From Eumeta japonica (lineage: Eukaryota; Arthropoda; Insecta; Lepidoptera; Psychidae), in NCBI GenBank assembly GCA_005406025.1, contig BGZK01002034.1, positions 20,648 through 84,647 on the forward strand: DNA of 64,000 nt, written 5' to 3'. Of this stretch, positions 20,341-33,060 are shown one piece after another. The notes below the pieces were generated by a model. It was given only the letters and a program-made list of their open reading frames with translations, was not told where the DNA came from and ran no database searches. How positions within the stretch are numbered: the first letter of the stretch is position 1; the number at the start of each line of letters is the position of its first letter. The translations under genes and the position numbers were made by a program.

Positions 20341-23300
20341 ATTTCTGAGGAGATAAGTGGGTTTTTGGGAAAACGGTAAATTCTTCCAAGTACAGACCAT
20401 GTGGAAATGGAAGTCCAAAGGGTCCTTTATGATACCTAATAGGTGGGATATCTGAAATAATCTTGGGAATCGAGAAAACGCACTTTAAAACTCAATTTTT
20501 TTTGAATTTTTCCAAATTTCTGAGGAGATAAGTGGGTTTTGGGAAAACGGTAAATTCTTCCAAGTACAGACCATGTGGAAATGGAAGTCCAAAGGGTCCT
20601 TTATGATACCTAATAGGTGGGATATCTGAAATAATCTTGGGAATCGAGAAAACGCACTTTAAAACTCAATTTTTTTTTGAATTTTTCCAAATTTCTGAGG
20701 AGATAAGTGGGTTTTTGGGAAAACGGTAAATTCTTCCAAGTACAGACCATGTGGAAATGGAAGTCCAAAGGGTCCTTTATGATACCTAATAGGTGGGATA
20801 TCTGAAATAATCTTGGGAATCGAGAAAACGCACTTTAAAACTCAATTTTTTTTGAATTTTTCCAAATTTCTGAGGAGATAAGTGGGTTTTTGGGAAAACG
20901 GTAAATTCTTCCAAGTACAGACCATGTGGAAATGGAAGTCCAAAGGGTCCTTTATGATACCTAATAGGTGGGATATCTGAAATAATCTTGGGAATCGAGA
21001 AAACGCACTTTAAAACTCAATTTTTTTTTGAATTTTTCCAAATTTCTGAGGAGATAAGTGGGTTTTGGGAAAACGGTAAATTCTTCCAAGTACAGACCAT
21101 GTGGAAATGGAAGTCCAAAGGGTCCTTTATGATACCTAATAGGTGGGATATCTGAAATAATCTTGGGAATCGAGAAAACGCACTTTAAAACTCAATTTTT
21201 TTGAATTTTTCCAAATTTCTGAGGAGATAAGTGGGTTTTTGGGAAAACGGTAAATTCTTCCAAGTACAGACCATGTGGAAATGGAAGTCCAAAGGGTCCT
21301 TTATGATACCTAATAGGTGGGATATCTGAAATAATCTTGGGAATCGAGAAAACGCACTTTAAAACTCAATTTTTTTTGAATTTTTCCAAATTTCTGAGGA
21401 GATAAGTGGTTTTTGGGAAAACGGTAAATTCTTCCAAGTACAGACCATGTGGAAATGGAAGTCCAAAGGGTCCTTTATGATACCTAATAGGTGGGATATC
21501 TGAAATAATCTTGGGAATCGAGAAAACGCACTTTAAAAACTCAATTTTTTTTGAATTTTTCCAAATTTCTGAGGAGATAAGTGGGTTTTTGGGAAAACGG
21601 TAAATTCTTCCAAGTACAGACCATGTGGAAATGGAAGTCCAAAGGGTCCTTTATGATACCTAATAGGTGGGATATCTGAAATAATCTTGGGAATCGAGAA
21701 AACGCACTTTAAAACTCAATTTTTTTTGAATTTTTCCAAATTTCTGAGGAGATAAGTGGGTTTTGGGAAAACGGTAAATTCTTCCAAGTACAGACCATGT
21801 GGAAATGGAAGTCCAAAGGGTCCTTTATGATACCTAATAGGTGGGATATCTGAAATAATCTTGGGAATCGAGAAAACGCACTTTAAAACTCAATTTTTTT
21901 GAATTTTTCCAAATTTCTGAGGAGATAAGTGGGTTTTGGGAAAACGGTAAATTCTTCCAAGTACAGACCATGTGGAAATGGAAGTCCAAAGGGTCCTTTA
22001 TGATACCTAATAGGTGGGATATCTGAAATAATCTTGGGAATCGAGAAAACGCACTTTAAAACTCAATTTTTTTTGAATTTTTCCAAATTTCTGAGGAGAT
22101 AAGTGGGTTTTGGGAAAACGGTAAATTCTTCCAAGTACAGACCATGTGGAAATGGAAGTCCAAAGGGTCCTTTATGATACCTAATAGGTGGGATATCTGA
22201 AATAATCTTGGGAATCGAGAAAACGCACTTTAAAAACTCAATTTTTTTGAATTTTTCCAAATTTCTGAGGAGATAAGTGGGTTTTGGGAAAACGGTAAAT
22301 TCTTCCAAGTACAGACCATGTGGAAATGGAAGTCCAAAGGGTCCTTTATGATACCTAATAGGTGGGATATCTGAAATAATCTTGGGAATCGAGAAAACGC
22401 ACTTTAAAACTCAATTTTTTTGAATTTTTCCAAATTTCTGAGGAGATAAGTGGGTTTTTGGGAAAACGGTAAATTCTTCCAAGTACAGACCATGTGGAAA
22501 TGGAAGTCCAAAGGGTCCTTTATGATACCTAATAGGTGGGATATCTGAAATAATCTTGGGAATCGAGAAAACGCACTTTAAAACTCAATTTTTTTGAATT
22601 TTTCCAAATTTCTGAGGAGATAAGTGGGTTTTGGGAAAACGGTAAATTCTTCCAAGTACAGACCATGTGGAAATGGAAGTCCAAAGGGTCCTTTATGATA
22701 CCTAATAGGTGGGATATCTGAAATAATCTTGGGAATCGAGAAAACGCACTTTAAAACTCAATTTTTTTTGAATTTTTCCAAATTTCTGAGGAGATAAGTG
22801 GTTTTTGGGAAAACGGTAAATTCTTCCAAGTACAGACCATGTGGAAATGGAAGTCCAAAGGGTCCTTTATGATACCTAATAGGTGGGATATCTGAAATAA
22901 TCTTGGGAATCGAGAAAACGCACTTTAAAACTCAATTTTTTTTGAATTTTTCCAAATTTCTGAGGAGATAAGTGGGTTTTGGGAAAACGGTAAATTCTTC
23001 CAAGTACAGACCATGTGGAAATGGAAGTCCAAAGGGTCCTTTATGATACCTAATAGGTGGGATATCTGAAATAATCTTGGGAATCGAGAAAACGCACTTT
23101 AAAACTCAATTTTTTTTTGAATTTTTCCAAATTTCTGAGGAGATAAGTGGGTTTTGGGAAAACGGTAAATTCTTCCAAGTACAGACCATGTGGAAATGGA
23201 AGTCCAAAGGGTCCTTTATGATACCTAATAGGTGGGATATCTGAAATAATCTTGGGAATCGAGAAAACGCACTTTAAAACTCAATTTTTTTTGAATTTTT

Positions 23301-26300
23301 CCAAATTTCTGAGGAGATAAGTGGTTTTTGGGAAAACGGTAAATTCTTCCAAGTACAGACCATGTGGAAATGGAAGTCCAAAGGGTCCTTTATGATACCT
23401 AATAGGTGGGATATCTGAAATAATCTTGGGAATCGAGAAAACGCACTTTAAAACTCAATTTTTTTGAATTTTTCCAAATTTCTGAGGAGATAAGTGGGTT
23501 TTGGGAAAACGGTAAATTCTTCCAAGTACAGACCATGTGGAAATGGAAGTCCAAAGGGTCCTTTATGATACCTAATAGGTGGGATATCTGAAATAATCTT
23601 GGGAATCGAGAAAACGCACTTTAAAAACTCAATTTTTTTTGAATTTTTCCAAATTTCTGAGGAGATAAGTGGTTTTTGGGAAAACGGTAAATTCTTCCAA
23701 GTACAGACCATGTGGAAATGGAAGTCCAAAGGGTCCTTTATGATACCTAATAGGTGGGATATCTGAAATAATCTTGGGAATCGAGAAAACGCACTTTAAA
23801 ACTCAATTTTTTTTGAATTTTTCCAAATTTCTGAGGAGATAAGTGGGTTTTGGGAAAACGGTAAATTCTTCCAAGTACAGACCATGTGGAAATGGAAGTC
23901 CAAAGGGTCCTTTATGATACCTAATAGGTGGGATATCTGAAATAATCTTGGGAATCGAGAAAACGCACTTTAAAACTCAATTTTTTTTTGAATTTTTCCA
24001 AATTTCTGAGGAGATAAGTGGGTTTTGGGAAAACGGTAAATTCTTCCAAGTACAGACCATGTGGAAATGGAAGTCCAAAGGGTCCTTTATGATACCTAAT
24101 AGGTGGGATATCTGAAATAATCTTGGGAATCGAGAAAACGCACTTTAAAACTCAATTTTTTTTGAATTTTTCCAAATTTCTGAGGAGATAAGTGGGTTTT
24201 GGGAAAACGGTAAATTCTTCCAAGTACAGACCATGTGGAAATGGAAGTCCAAAGGGTCCTTTATGATACCTAATAGGTGGGATATCTGAAATAATCTTGG
24301 GAATCGAGAAAACGCACTTTAAAACTCAATTTTTTTTGAATTTTTCCAAATTTCTGAGGAGATAAGTGGGTTTTGGGAAAACGGTAAATTCTTCCAAGTA
24401 CAGACCATGTGGAAATGGAAGTCCAAAGGGTCCTTTATGATACCTAATAGGTGGGATATCTGAAATAATCTTGGGAATCGAGAAAACGCACTTTAAAACT
24501 CAATTTTTTTTGAATTTTTCCAAATTTCTGAGGAGATAAGTGGGTTTTTGGGAAAACGGTAAATTCTTCCAAGTACAGACCATGTGGAAATGGAAGTCCA
24601 AAGGGTCCTTTATGATACCTAATAGGTGGGATATCTGAAATAATCTTGGGAATCGAGAAAACGCACTTTAAAACTCAATTTTTTTTTTTTTCCAAATTTC
24701 TGAGGAGATAAGTGGGTTTTTGGGAAAACGGTAAATTCTTCCAAGTACAGACCATGTGGAAATGGAAGTCCAAAGGGTCCTTTATGATACCTAATAGGTG
24801 GGATATCTGAAATAATCTTGGGAATCGAGAAAACGCACTTTAAAACTCAATTTTTTTTGAATTTTTCCAAATTTCTGAGGAGATAAGTGGGTTTTGGGAA
24901 AACGGTAAATTCTTCCAAGTACAGACCATGTGGAAATGGAAGTCCAAAGGGTCCTTTATGATACCTAATAGGTGGGATATCTGAAATAATCTTGGGAATC
25001 GAGAAAACGCACTTTAAAACTCAATTTTTTTTGAATTTTTCCAAATTTCTGAGGAGATAAGTGGTTTTTGGGAAAACGGTAAATTCTTCCAAGTACAGAC
25101 CATGTGGAAATGGAAGTCCAAAGGGTCCTTTATGATACCTAATAGGTGGGATATCTGAAATAATCTTGGGAATCGAGAAAACGCACTTTAAAACTCAATT
25201 TTTTTTGAATTTTTCCAAATTTCTGAGGAGATAAGTGGGTTTTTGGGAAAACGGTAAATTCTTCCAAGTACAGACCATGTGGAAATGGAAGTCCAAAGGG
25301 TCCTTTATGATACCTAATAGGTGGGATATCTGAAATAATCTTGGGAATCGAGAAAACGCACTTTAAAACTCAATTTTTTTTGAATTTTTCCAAATTTCTG
25401 AGGAGATAAGTGGGTTTTGGGAAAACGGTAAATTCTTCCAAGTACAGACCATGTGGAAATGGAAGTCCAAAGGGTCCTTTATGATACCTAATAGGTGGGA
25501 TATCTGAAATAATCTTGGGAATCGAGAAAACGCACTTTAAAACTCAATTTTTTTTGAATTTTTCCAAATTTCTGAGGAGATAAGTGGGTTTTGGGAAAAC
25601 GGTAAATTCTTCCAAGTACAGACCATGTGGAAATGGAAGTCCAAAGGGTCCTTTATGATACCTAATAGGTGGGATATCTGAAATAATCTTGGGAATCGAG
25701 AAAACGCACTTTAAAACTCAATTTTTTTTGAATTTTTCCAAATTTCTGAGGAGATAAGTGGGTTTTGGGAAAACGGTAAATTCTTCCAAGTACAGACCAT
25801 GTGGAAATGGAAGTCCAAAGGGTCCTTTATGATACCTAATAGGTGGGATATCTGAAATAATCTTGGGAATCGAGAAAACGCACTTTAAAACTCAATTTTT
25901 TTTGAATTTTTCCAAATTTCTGAGGAGATAAGTGGGTTTTGGGAAAACGGTAAATTCTTCCAAGTACAGACCATGTGGAAATGGAAGTCCAAAGGGTCCT
26001 TTATGATACCTAATAGGTGGGATATCTGAAATAATCTTGGGAATCGAGAAAACGCACTTTAAAACTCAATTTTTTTTGAATTTTTCCAAATTTCTGAGGA
26101 GATAAGTGGGTTTTTGGGAAAACGGTAAATTCTTCCAAGTACAGACCATGTGGAAATGGAAGTCCAAAGGGTCCTTTATGATACCTAATAGGTGGGATAT
26201 CTGAAATAATCTTGGGAATCGAGAAAACGCACTTTAAAACTCAATTTTTTTTGAATTTTTCCAAATTTCTGAGGAGATAAGTGGGTTTTTGGGAAAACGG

Positions 26301-29300
26301 TAAATTCTTCCAAGTACAGACCATGTGGAAATGGAAGTCCAAAGGGTCCTTTATGATACCTAATAGGTGGGATATCTGAAATAATCTTGGGAATCGAGAA
26401 AACGCACTTTAAAACTCAATTTTTTTGAATTTTTCCAAATTTCTGAGGAGATAAGTGGGTTTTTGGGAAAACGGTAAATTCTTCCAAGTACAGACCATGT
26501 GGAAATGGAAGTCCAAAGGGTCCTTTATGATACCTAATAGGTGGGATATCTGAAATAATCTTGGGAATCGAGAAAACGCACTTTAAAACTCAATTTTTTT
26601 GAATTTTTCCAAATTTCTGAGGAGATAAGTGGGTTTTTGGGAAAACGGTAAATTCTTCCAAGTACAGACCATGTGGAAATGGAAGTCCAAAGGGTCCTTT
26701 ATGATACCTAATAGGTGGGATATCTGAAATAATCTTGGGAATCGAGAAAACGCACTTTAAAACTCAATTTTTTTTGAATTTTTCCAAATTTCTGAGGAGA
26801 TAAGTGGGTTTTGGGAAAACGGTAAATTCTTCCAAGTACAGACCATGTGGAAATGGAAGTCCAAAGGGTCCTTTATGATACCTAATAGGTGGGATATCTG
26901 AAATAATCTTGGGAATCGAGAAAACGCACTTTAAAACTCAATTTTTTTTGAATTTTTCCAAATTTCTGAGGAGATAAGTGGGTTTTTGGGAAAACGGTAA
27001 ATTCTTCCAAGTACAGACCATGTGGAAATGGAAGTCCAAAGGGTCCTTTATGATACCTAATAGGTGGGATATCTGAAATAATCTTGGGAATCGAGAAAAC
27101 GCACTTTAAAACTCAATTTTTTTTGAATTTTTCCAAATTTCTGAGGAGATAAGTGGGTTTTTGGAAAACGGTAAATTCTTCCAAGTACAGACCATGTGGA
27201 AATGGAAGTCCAAAGGGTCCTTTATGATACCTAATAGGTGGGATATCTGAAATAATCTTGGGAATCGAGAAAACGCACTTTAAAACTCAATTTTTTTTGA
27301 ATTTTTCCAAATTTCTGAGGAGATAAGTGGTTTTTGGGAAAACGGTAAATTCTTCCAAGTACAGACCATGTGGAAATGGAAGTCCAAAGGGTCCTTTATG
27401 ATACCTAATAGGTGGGATATCTGAAATAATCTTGGGAATCGAGAAAACGCACTTTAAAACTCAATTTTTTTGAATTTTTCCAAATTTCTGAGGAGATAAG
27501 TGGTTTTTGGGAAAACGGTAAATTCTTCCAAGTACAGACCATGTGGAAATGGAAGTCCAAAGGGTCCTTTATGATACCTAATAGGTGGGATATCTGAAAT
27601 AATCTTGGGAATCGAGAAAACGCACTTTAAAACTCAATTTTTTTTGAATTTTTCCAAATTTCTGAGGAGATAAGTGGTTTTTGGGAAAACGGTAAATTCT
27701 TCCAAGTACAGACCATGTGGAAATGGAAGTCCAAAGGGTCCTTTATGATACCTAATAGGTGGGATATCTGAAATAATCTTGGGAATCGAGAAAACGCACT
27801 TTAAAACTCAATTTTTTTTGAATTTTTCCAAATTTCTGAGGAGATAAGTGGGTTTTTGGGAAAACGGTAAATTCTTCCAAGTACAGACCATGTGGAAATG
27901 GAAGTCCAAAGGGTCCTTTATGATACCTAATAGGTGGGATATCTGAAATAATCTTGGGAATCGAGAAAACGCACTTTAAAACTCAATTTTTTTTGAATTT
28001 TTCCAAATTTCTGAGGAGATAAGTGGGTTTTTGGGAAAACGGTAAATTCTTCCAAGTACAGACCATGTGGAAATGGAAGTCCAAAGGGTCCTTTATGATA
28101 CCTAATAGGTGGGATATCTGAAATAATCTTGGGAATCGAGAAAACGCACTTTAAAACTCAATTTTTTTTGAATTTTTCCAAATTTCTGAGGAGATAAGTG
28201 GGTTTTTGGGAAAACGGTAAATTCTTCCAAGTACAGACCATGTGGAAATGGAAGTCCAAAGGGTCCTTTATGATACCTAATAGGTGGGATATCTGAAATA
28301 ATCTTGGGAATCGAGAAAACGCACTTTAAAACTCAATTTTTTTGAATTTTTCCAAATTTCTGAGGAGATAAGTGGTTTTTGGGAAAACGGTAAATTCTTC
28401 CAAGTACAGACCATGTGGAAATGGAAGTCCAAAGGGTCCTTTATGATACCTAATAGGTGGGATATCTGAAATAATCTTGGGAATCGAGAAAACGCACTTT
28501 AAAACTCAATTTTTTTTGAATTTTTCCAAATTTCTGAGGAGATAAGTGGGTTTTTGGGAAAACGGTAAATTCTTCCAAGTACAGACCATGTGGAAATGGA
28601 AGTCCAAAGGGTCCTTTATGATACCTAATAGGTGGGATATCTGAAATAATCTTGGGAATCGAGAAAACGCACTTTAAAACTCAATTTTTTTTGAATTTTT
28701 CCAAATTTCTGAGGAGATAAGTGGGTTTTGGGAAAACGGTAAATTCTTCCAAGTACAGACCATGTGGAAATGGAAGTCCAAAGGGTCCTTTATGATACCT
28801 AATAGGTGGGATATCTGAAATAATCTTGGGAATCGAGAAAACGCACTTTAAAACTCAATTTTTTTTGAATTTTTCCAAATTTCTGAGGAGATAAGTGGGT
28901 TTTTGGGAAAACGGTAAATTCTTCCAAGTACAGACCATGTGGAAATGGAAGTCCAAAGGGTCCTTTATGATACCTAATAGGTGGGATATCTGAAATAATC
29001 TTGGGAATCGAGAAAACGCACTTTAAAACTCAATTTTTTTTGAATTTTTCCAAATTTCTGAGGAGATAAGTGGGTTTTTGGGAAAACGGTAAATTCTTCC
29101 AAGTACAGACCATGTGGAAATGGAAGTCCAAAGGGTCCTTTATGATACCTAATAGGTGGGATATCTGAAATAATCTTGGGAATCGAGAAAACGCACTTTA
29201 AAACTCAATTTTTTTTGAATTTTTCCAAATTTCTGAGGAGATAAGTGGGTTTTGGGAAAACGGTAAATTCTTCCAAGTACAGACCATGTGGAAATGGAAG

Positions 29301-32300
29301 TCCAAAGGGTCCTTTATGATACCTAATAGGTGGGATATCTGAAATAATCTTGGGAATCGAGAAAACGCACTTTAAAACTCAATTTTTTTTTGAATTTTTC
29401 CAAATTTCTGAGGAGATAAGTGGTTTTTGGGAAAACGGTAAATTCTTCCAAGTACAGACCATGTGGAAATGGAAGTCCAAAGGGTCCTTTATGATACCTA
29501 ATAGGTGGGATATCTGAAATAATCTTGGGAATCGAGAAAACGCACTTTAAAACTCAATTTTTTTGAATTTTTCCAAATTTCTGAGGAGATAAGTGGGTTT
29601 TTGGGAAAACGGTAAATTCTTCCAAGTACAGACCATGTGGAAATGGAAGTCCAAAGGGTCCTTTATGATACCTAATAGGTGGGATATCTGAAATAATCTT
29701 GGGAATCGAGAAAACGCACTTTAAAACTCAATTTTTTTTGAATTTTTCCAAATTTCTGAGGAGATAAGTGGTTTTTGGGAAAACGGTAAATTCTTCCAAG
29801 TACAGACCATGTGGAAATGGAAGTCCAAAGGGTCCTTTATGATACCTAATAGGTGGGATATCTGAAATAATCTTGGGAATCGAGAAAACGCACTTTAAAA
29901 CTCAATTTTTTTGAATTTTTCCAAATTTCTGAGGAGATAAGTGGGTTTTTGGGAAAACGGTAAATTCTTCCAAGTACAGACCATGTGGAAATGGAAGTCC
30001 AAAGGGTCCTTTATGATACCTAATAGGTGGGATATCTGAAATAATCTTGGGAATCGAGAAAACGCACTTTAAAACTCAATTTTTTTTGAATTTTTCCAAA
30101 TTTCTGAGGAGATAAGTGGGTTTTTGGGAAAACGGTAAATTCTTCCAAGTACAGACCATGTGGAAATGGAAGTCCAAAGGGTCCTTTATGATACCTAATA
30201 GGTGGGATATCTGAAATAATCTTGGGAATCGAGAAAACGCACTTTAAAACTCAATTTTTTTTGAATTTTTCCAAATTTCTGAGGAGATAAGTGGGTTTTG
30301 GGAAAACGGTAAATTCTTCCAAGTACAGACCATGTGGAAATGGAAGTCCAAAGGGTCCTTTATGATACCTAATAGGTGGGATATCTGAAATAATCTTGGG
30401 AATCGAGAAAACGCACTTTAAAACTCAATTTTTTTTTGAATTTTTCCAAATTTCTGAGGAGATAAGTGGGTTTTTGGGAAAACGGTAAATTCTTCCAAGT
30501 ACAGACCATGTGGAAATGGAAGTCCAAAGGGTCCTTTATGATACCTAATAGGTGGGATATCTGAAATAATCTTGGGAATCGAGAAAACGCACTTTAAAAC
30601 TCAATTTTTTTTGAATTTTTCCAAATTTCTGAGGAGATAAGTGGGTTTTTGGGAAAACGGTAAATTCTTCCAAGTACAGACCATGTGGAAATGGAAGTCC
30701 AAAGGGTCCTTTATGATACCTAATAGGTGGGATATCTGAAATAATCTTGGGAATCGAGAAAACGCACTTTAAAACTCAATTTTTTTGAATTTTTCCAAAT
30801 TTCTGAGGAGATAAGTGGTTTTTGGGAAAACGGTAAATTCTTCCAAGTACAGACCATGTGGAAATGGAAGTCCAAAGGGTCCTTTATGATACCTAATAGG
30901 TGGGATATCTGAAATAATCTTGGGAATCGAGAAAACGCACTTTAAAACTCAATTTTTTTTGAATTTTTCCAAATTTCTGAGGAGATAAGTGGGTTTTTGG
31001 GAAAACGGTAAATTCTTCCAAGTACAGACCATGTGGAAATGGAAGTCCAAAGGGTCCTTTATGATACCTAATAGGTGGGATATCTGAAATAATCTTGGGA
31101 ATCGAGAAAACGCACTTTAAAACTCAATTTTTTTTGAATTTTTCCAAATTTCTGAGGAGATAAGTGGTTTTTGGGAAAACGGTAAATTCTTCCAAGTACA
31201 GACCATGTGGAAATGGAAGTCCAAAGGGTCCTTTATGATACCTAATAGGTGGGATATCTGAAATAATCTTGGGAATCGAGAAAACGCACTTTAAAACTCA
31301 ATTTTTTTTGAATTTTTCCAAATTTCTGAGGAGATAAGTGGGTTTTGGGAAAACGGTAAATTCTTCCAAGTACAGACCATGTGGAAATGGAAGTCCAAAG
31401 GGTCCTTTATGATACCTAATAGGTGGGATATCTGAAATAATCTTGGGAATCGAGAAAACGCACTTTAAAACTCAATTTTTTTTGAATTTTTCCAAATTTC
31501 TGAGGAGATAAGTGGGTTTTGGGAAAACGGTAAATTCTTCCAAGTACAGACCATGTGGAAATGGAAGTCCAAAGGGTCCTTTATGATACCTAATAGGTGG
31601 GATATCTGAAATAATCTTGGGAATCGAGAAAACGCACTTTAAAACTCAATTTTTTTTGAATTTTTCCAAATTTCTGAGGAGATAAGTGGGTTTTTGGGAA
31701 AACGGTAAATTCTTCCAAGTACAGACCATGTGGAAATGGAAGTCCAAAGGGTCCTTTATGATACCTAATAGGTGGGATATCTGAAATAATCTTGGGAATC
31801 GAGAAAACGCACTTTAAAACTCAATTTTTTTTGAATTTTTCCAAATTTCTGAGGAGATAAGTGGGTTTTTGGGAAAACGGTAAATTCTTCCAAGTACAGA
31901 CCATGTGGAAATGGAAGTCCAAAGGGTCCTTTATGATACCTAATAGGTGGGATATCTGAAATAATCTTGGGAATCGAGAAAACGCACTTTAAAACTCAAT
32001 TTTTTTTGAATTTTTCCAAATTTCTGAGGAGATAAGTGGGTTTTGGGAAAACGGTAAATTCTTCCAAGTACAGACCATGTGGAAATGGAAGTCCAAAGGG
32101 TCCTTTATGATACCTAATAGGTGGGATATCTGAAATAATCTTGGGAATCGAGAAAACGCACTTTAAAACTCAATTTTTTTTGAATTTTTCCAAATTTCTG
32201 AGGAGATAAGTGGGTTTTTGGGAAAACGGTAAATTCTTCCAAGTACAGACCATGTGGAAATGGAAGTCCAAAGGGTCCTTTATGATACCTAATAGGTGGG

Positions 32301-33060
32301 ATATCTGAAATAATCTTGGGAATCGAGAAAACGCACTTTAAAACTCAATTTTTTTTGAATTTTTCCAAATTTCTGAGGAGATAAGTGGGTTTTGGGAAAA
32401 CGGTAAATTCTTCCAAGTACAGACCATGTGGAAATGGAAGTCCAAAGGGTCCTTTATGATACCTAATAGGTGGGATATCTGAAATAATCTTGGGAATCGA
32501 GAAAACGCACTTTAAAACTCAATTTTTTTGAATTTTTCCAAATTTCTGAGGAGATAAGTGGGTTTTGGGAAAACGGTAAATTCTTCCAAGTACAGACCAT
32601 GTGGAAATGGAAGTCCAAAGGGTCCTTTATGATACCTAATAGGTGGGATATCTGAAATAATCTTGGGAATCGAGAAAACGCACTTTAAAACTCAATTTTT
32701 TTGAATTTTTCCAAATTTCTGAGGAGATAAGTGGGTTTTGGGAAAACGGTAAATTCTTCCAAGTACAGACCATGTGGAAATGGAAGTCCAAAGGGTCCTT
32801 TATGATACCTAATAGGTGGGATATCTGAAATAATCTTGGGAATCGAGAAAACGCACTTTAAAACTCAATTTTTTTTTGAATTTTTCCAAATTTCTGAGGA
32901 GATAAGTGGGTTTTGGGAAAACGGTAAATTCTTCCAAGTACAGACCATGTGGAAATGGAAGTCCAAAGGGTCCTTTATGATACCTAATAGGTGGGATATC
33001 TGAAATAATCTTGGGAATCGAGAAAACGCACTTTAAAACTCAATTTTTTTTTGAATTTTT
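20341..33060. repeat. Satellite array, highly uniform core of about 73 monomers
   Basis: Spacing here is 174-175 bp, and on reading through every monomer carries CTGAGGAG. Almost every copy has GAGAAAACGC and TTTAAAACTC. Remaining variation is nearly confined to the GGG-Tn-GGG segment (GGGT4GGG, GGGT5GGG or GGT5GGG) and the T tract (T7-T9). This is the pattern of recent amplification or efficient homogenisation. No transposon lies in this stretch. A few rare variants stand out: loss of GAA after the T tract near 24680 and TTTTTGGAAAAC near 27165. Confidence 0.95.
25931..26104. repeat. Representative 174-bp satellite monomer from the uniform core
   Basis: This copy serves as a reference for the whole array. 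It is about 36% GC (62 of 174 by hand count) and has three CpGs, at 25948, 26045 and 26053. A near-palindrome ACCTAATAGGT (5-bp arms around one A) spans 26008-26018. An EcoRV site is at 26021-26026 and a DraI site (TTTAAA) at 26058-26063. From 26049 to 26093 five A/T tracts (AAAA, TTTAAAA, AAT8, AAT5, AAATTT) follow one another at roughly 9-12 bp, the arrangement expected of intrinsically curved DNA. The T8 tract is flanked by CTCAA and TTGAA, giving an imperfect hairpin. The monomer end CTGAGGAG is the core subtype; the flanking subtype reads CTGGAGGAG. Confidence 0.9.

Noticed and set aside
26036..26052. RNA polymerase III B-box (CTCGATTCCC on the minus strand), suggesting a SINE-derived satellite
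   Set aside because: Only the TCGATTCC core matches. The preceding GGTT is absent and no A-box is found at the proper distance, so a tRNA-derived origin is not supported.
25931..26104. CENP-B box in the monomer
   Set aside because: No segment on either strand fits the core TTCG....A..CGGG. The nearest region (TTCTCGATTCCC on the minus strand) lacks the CGGG half.
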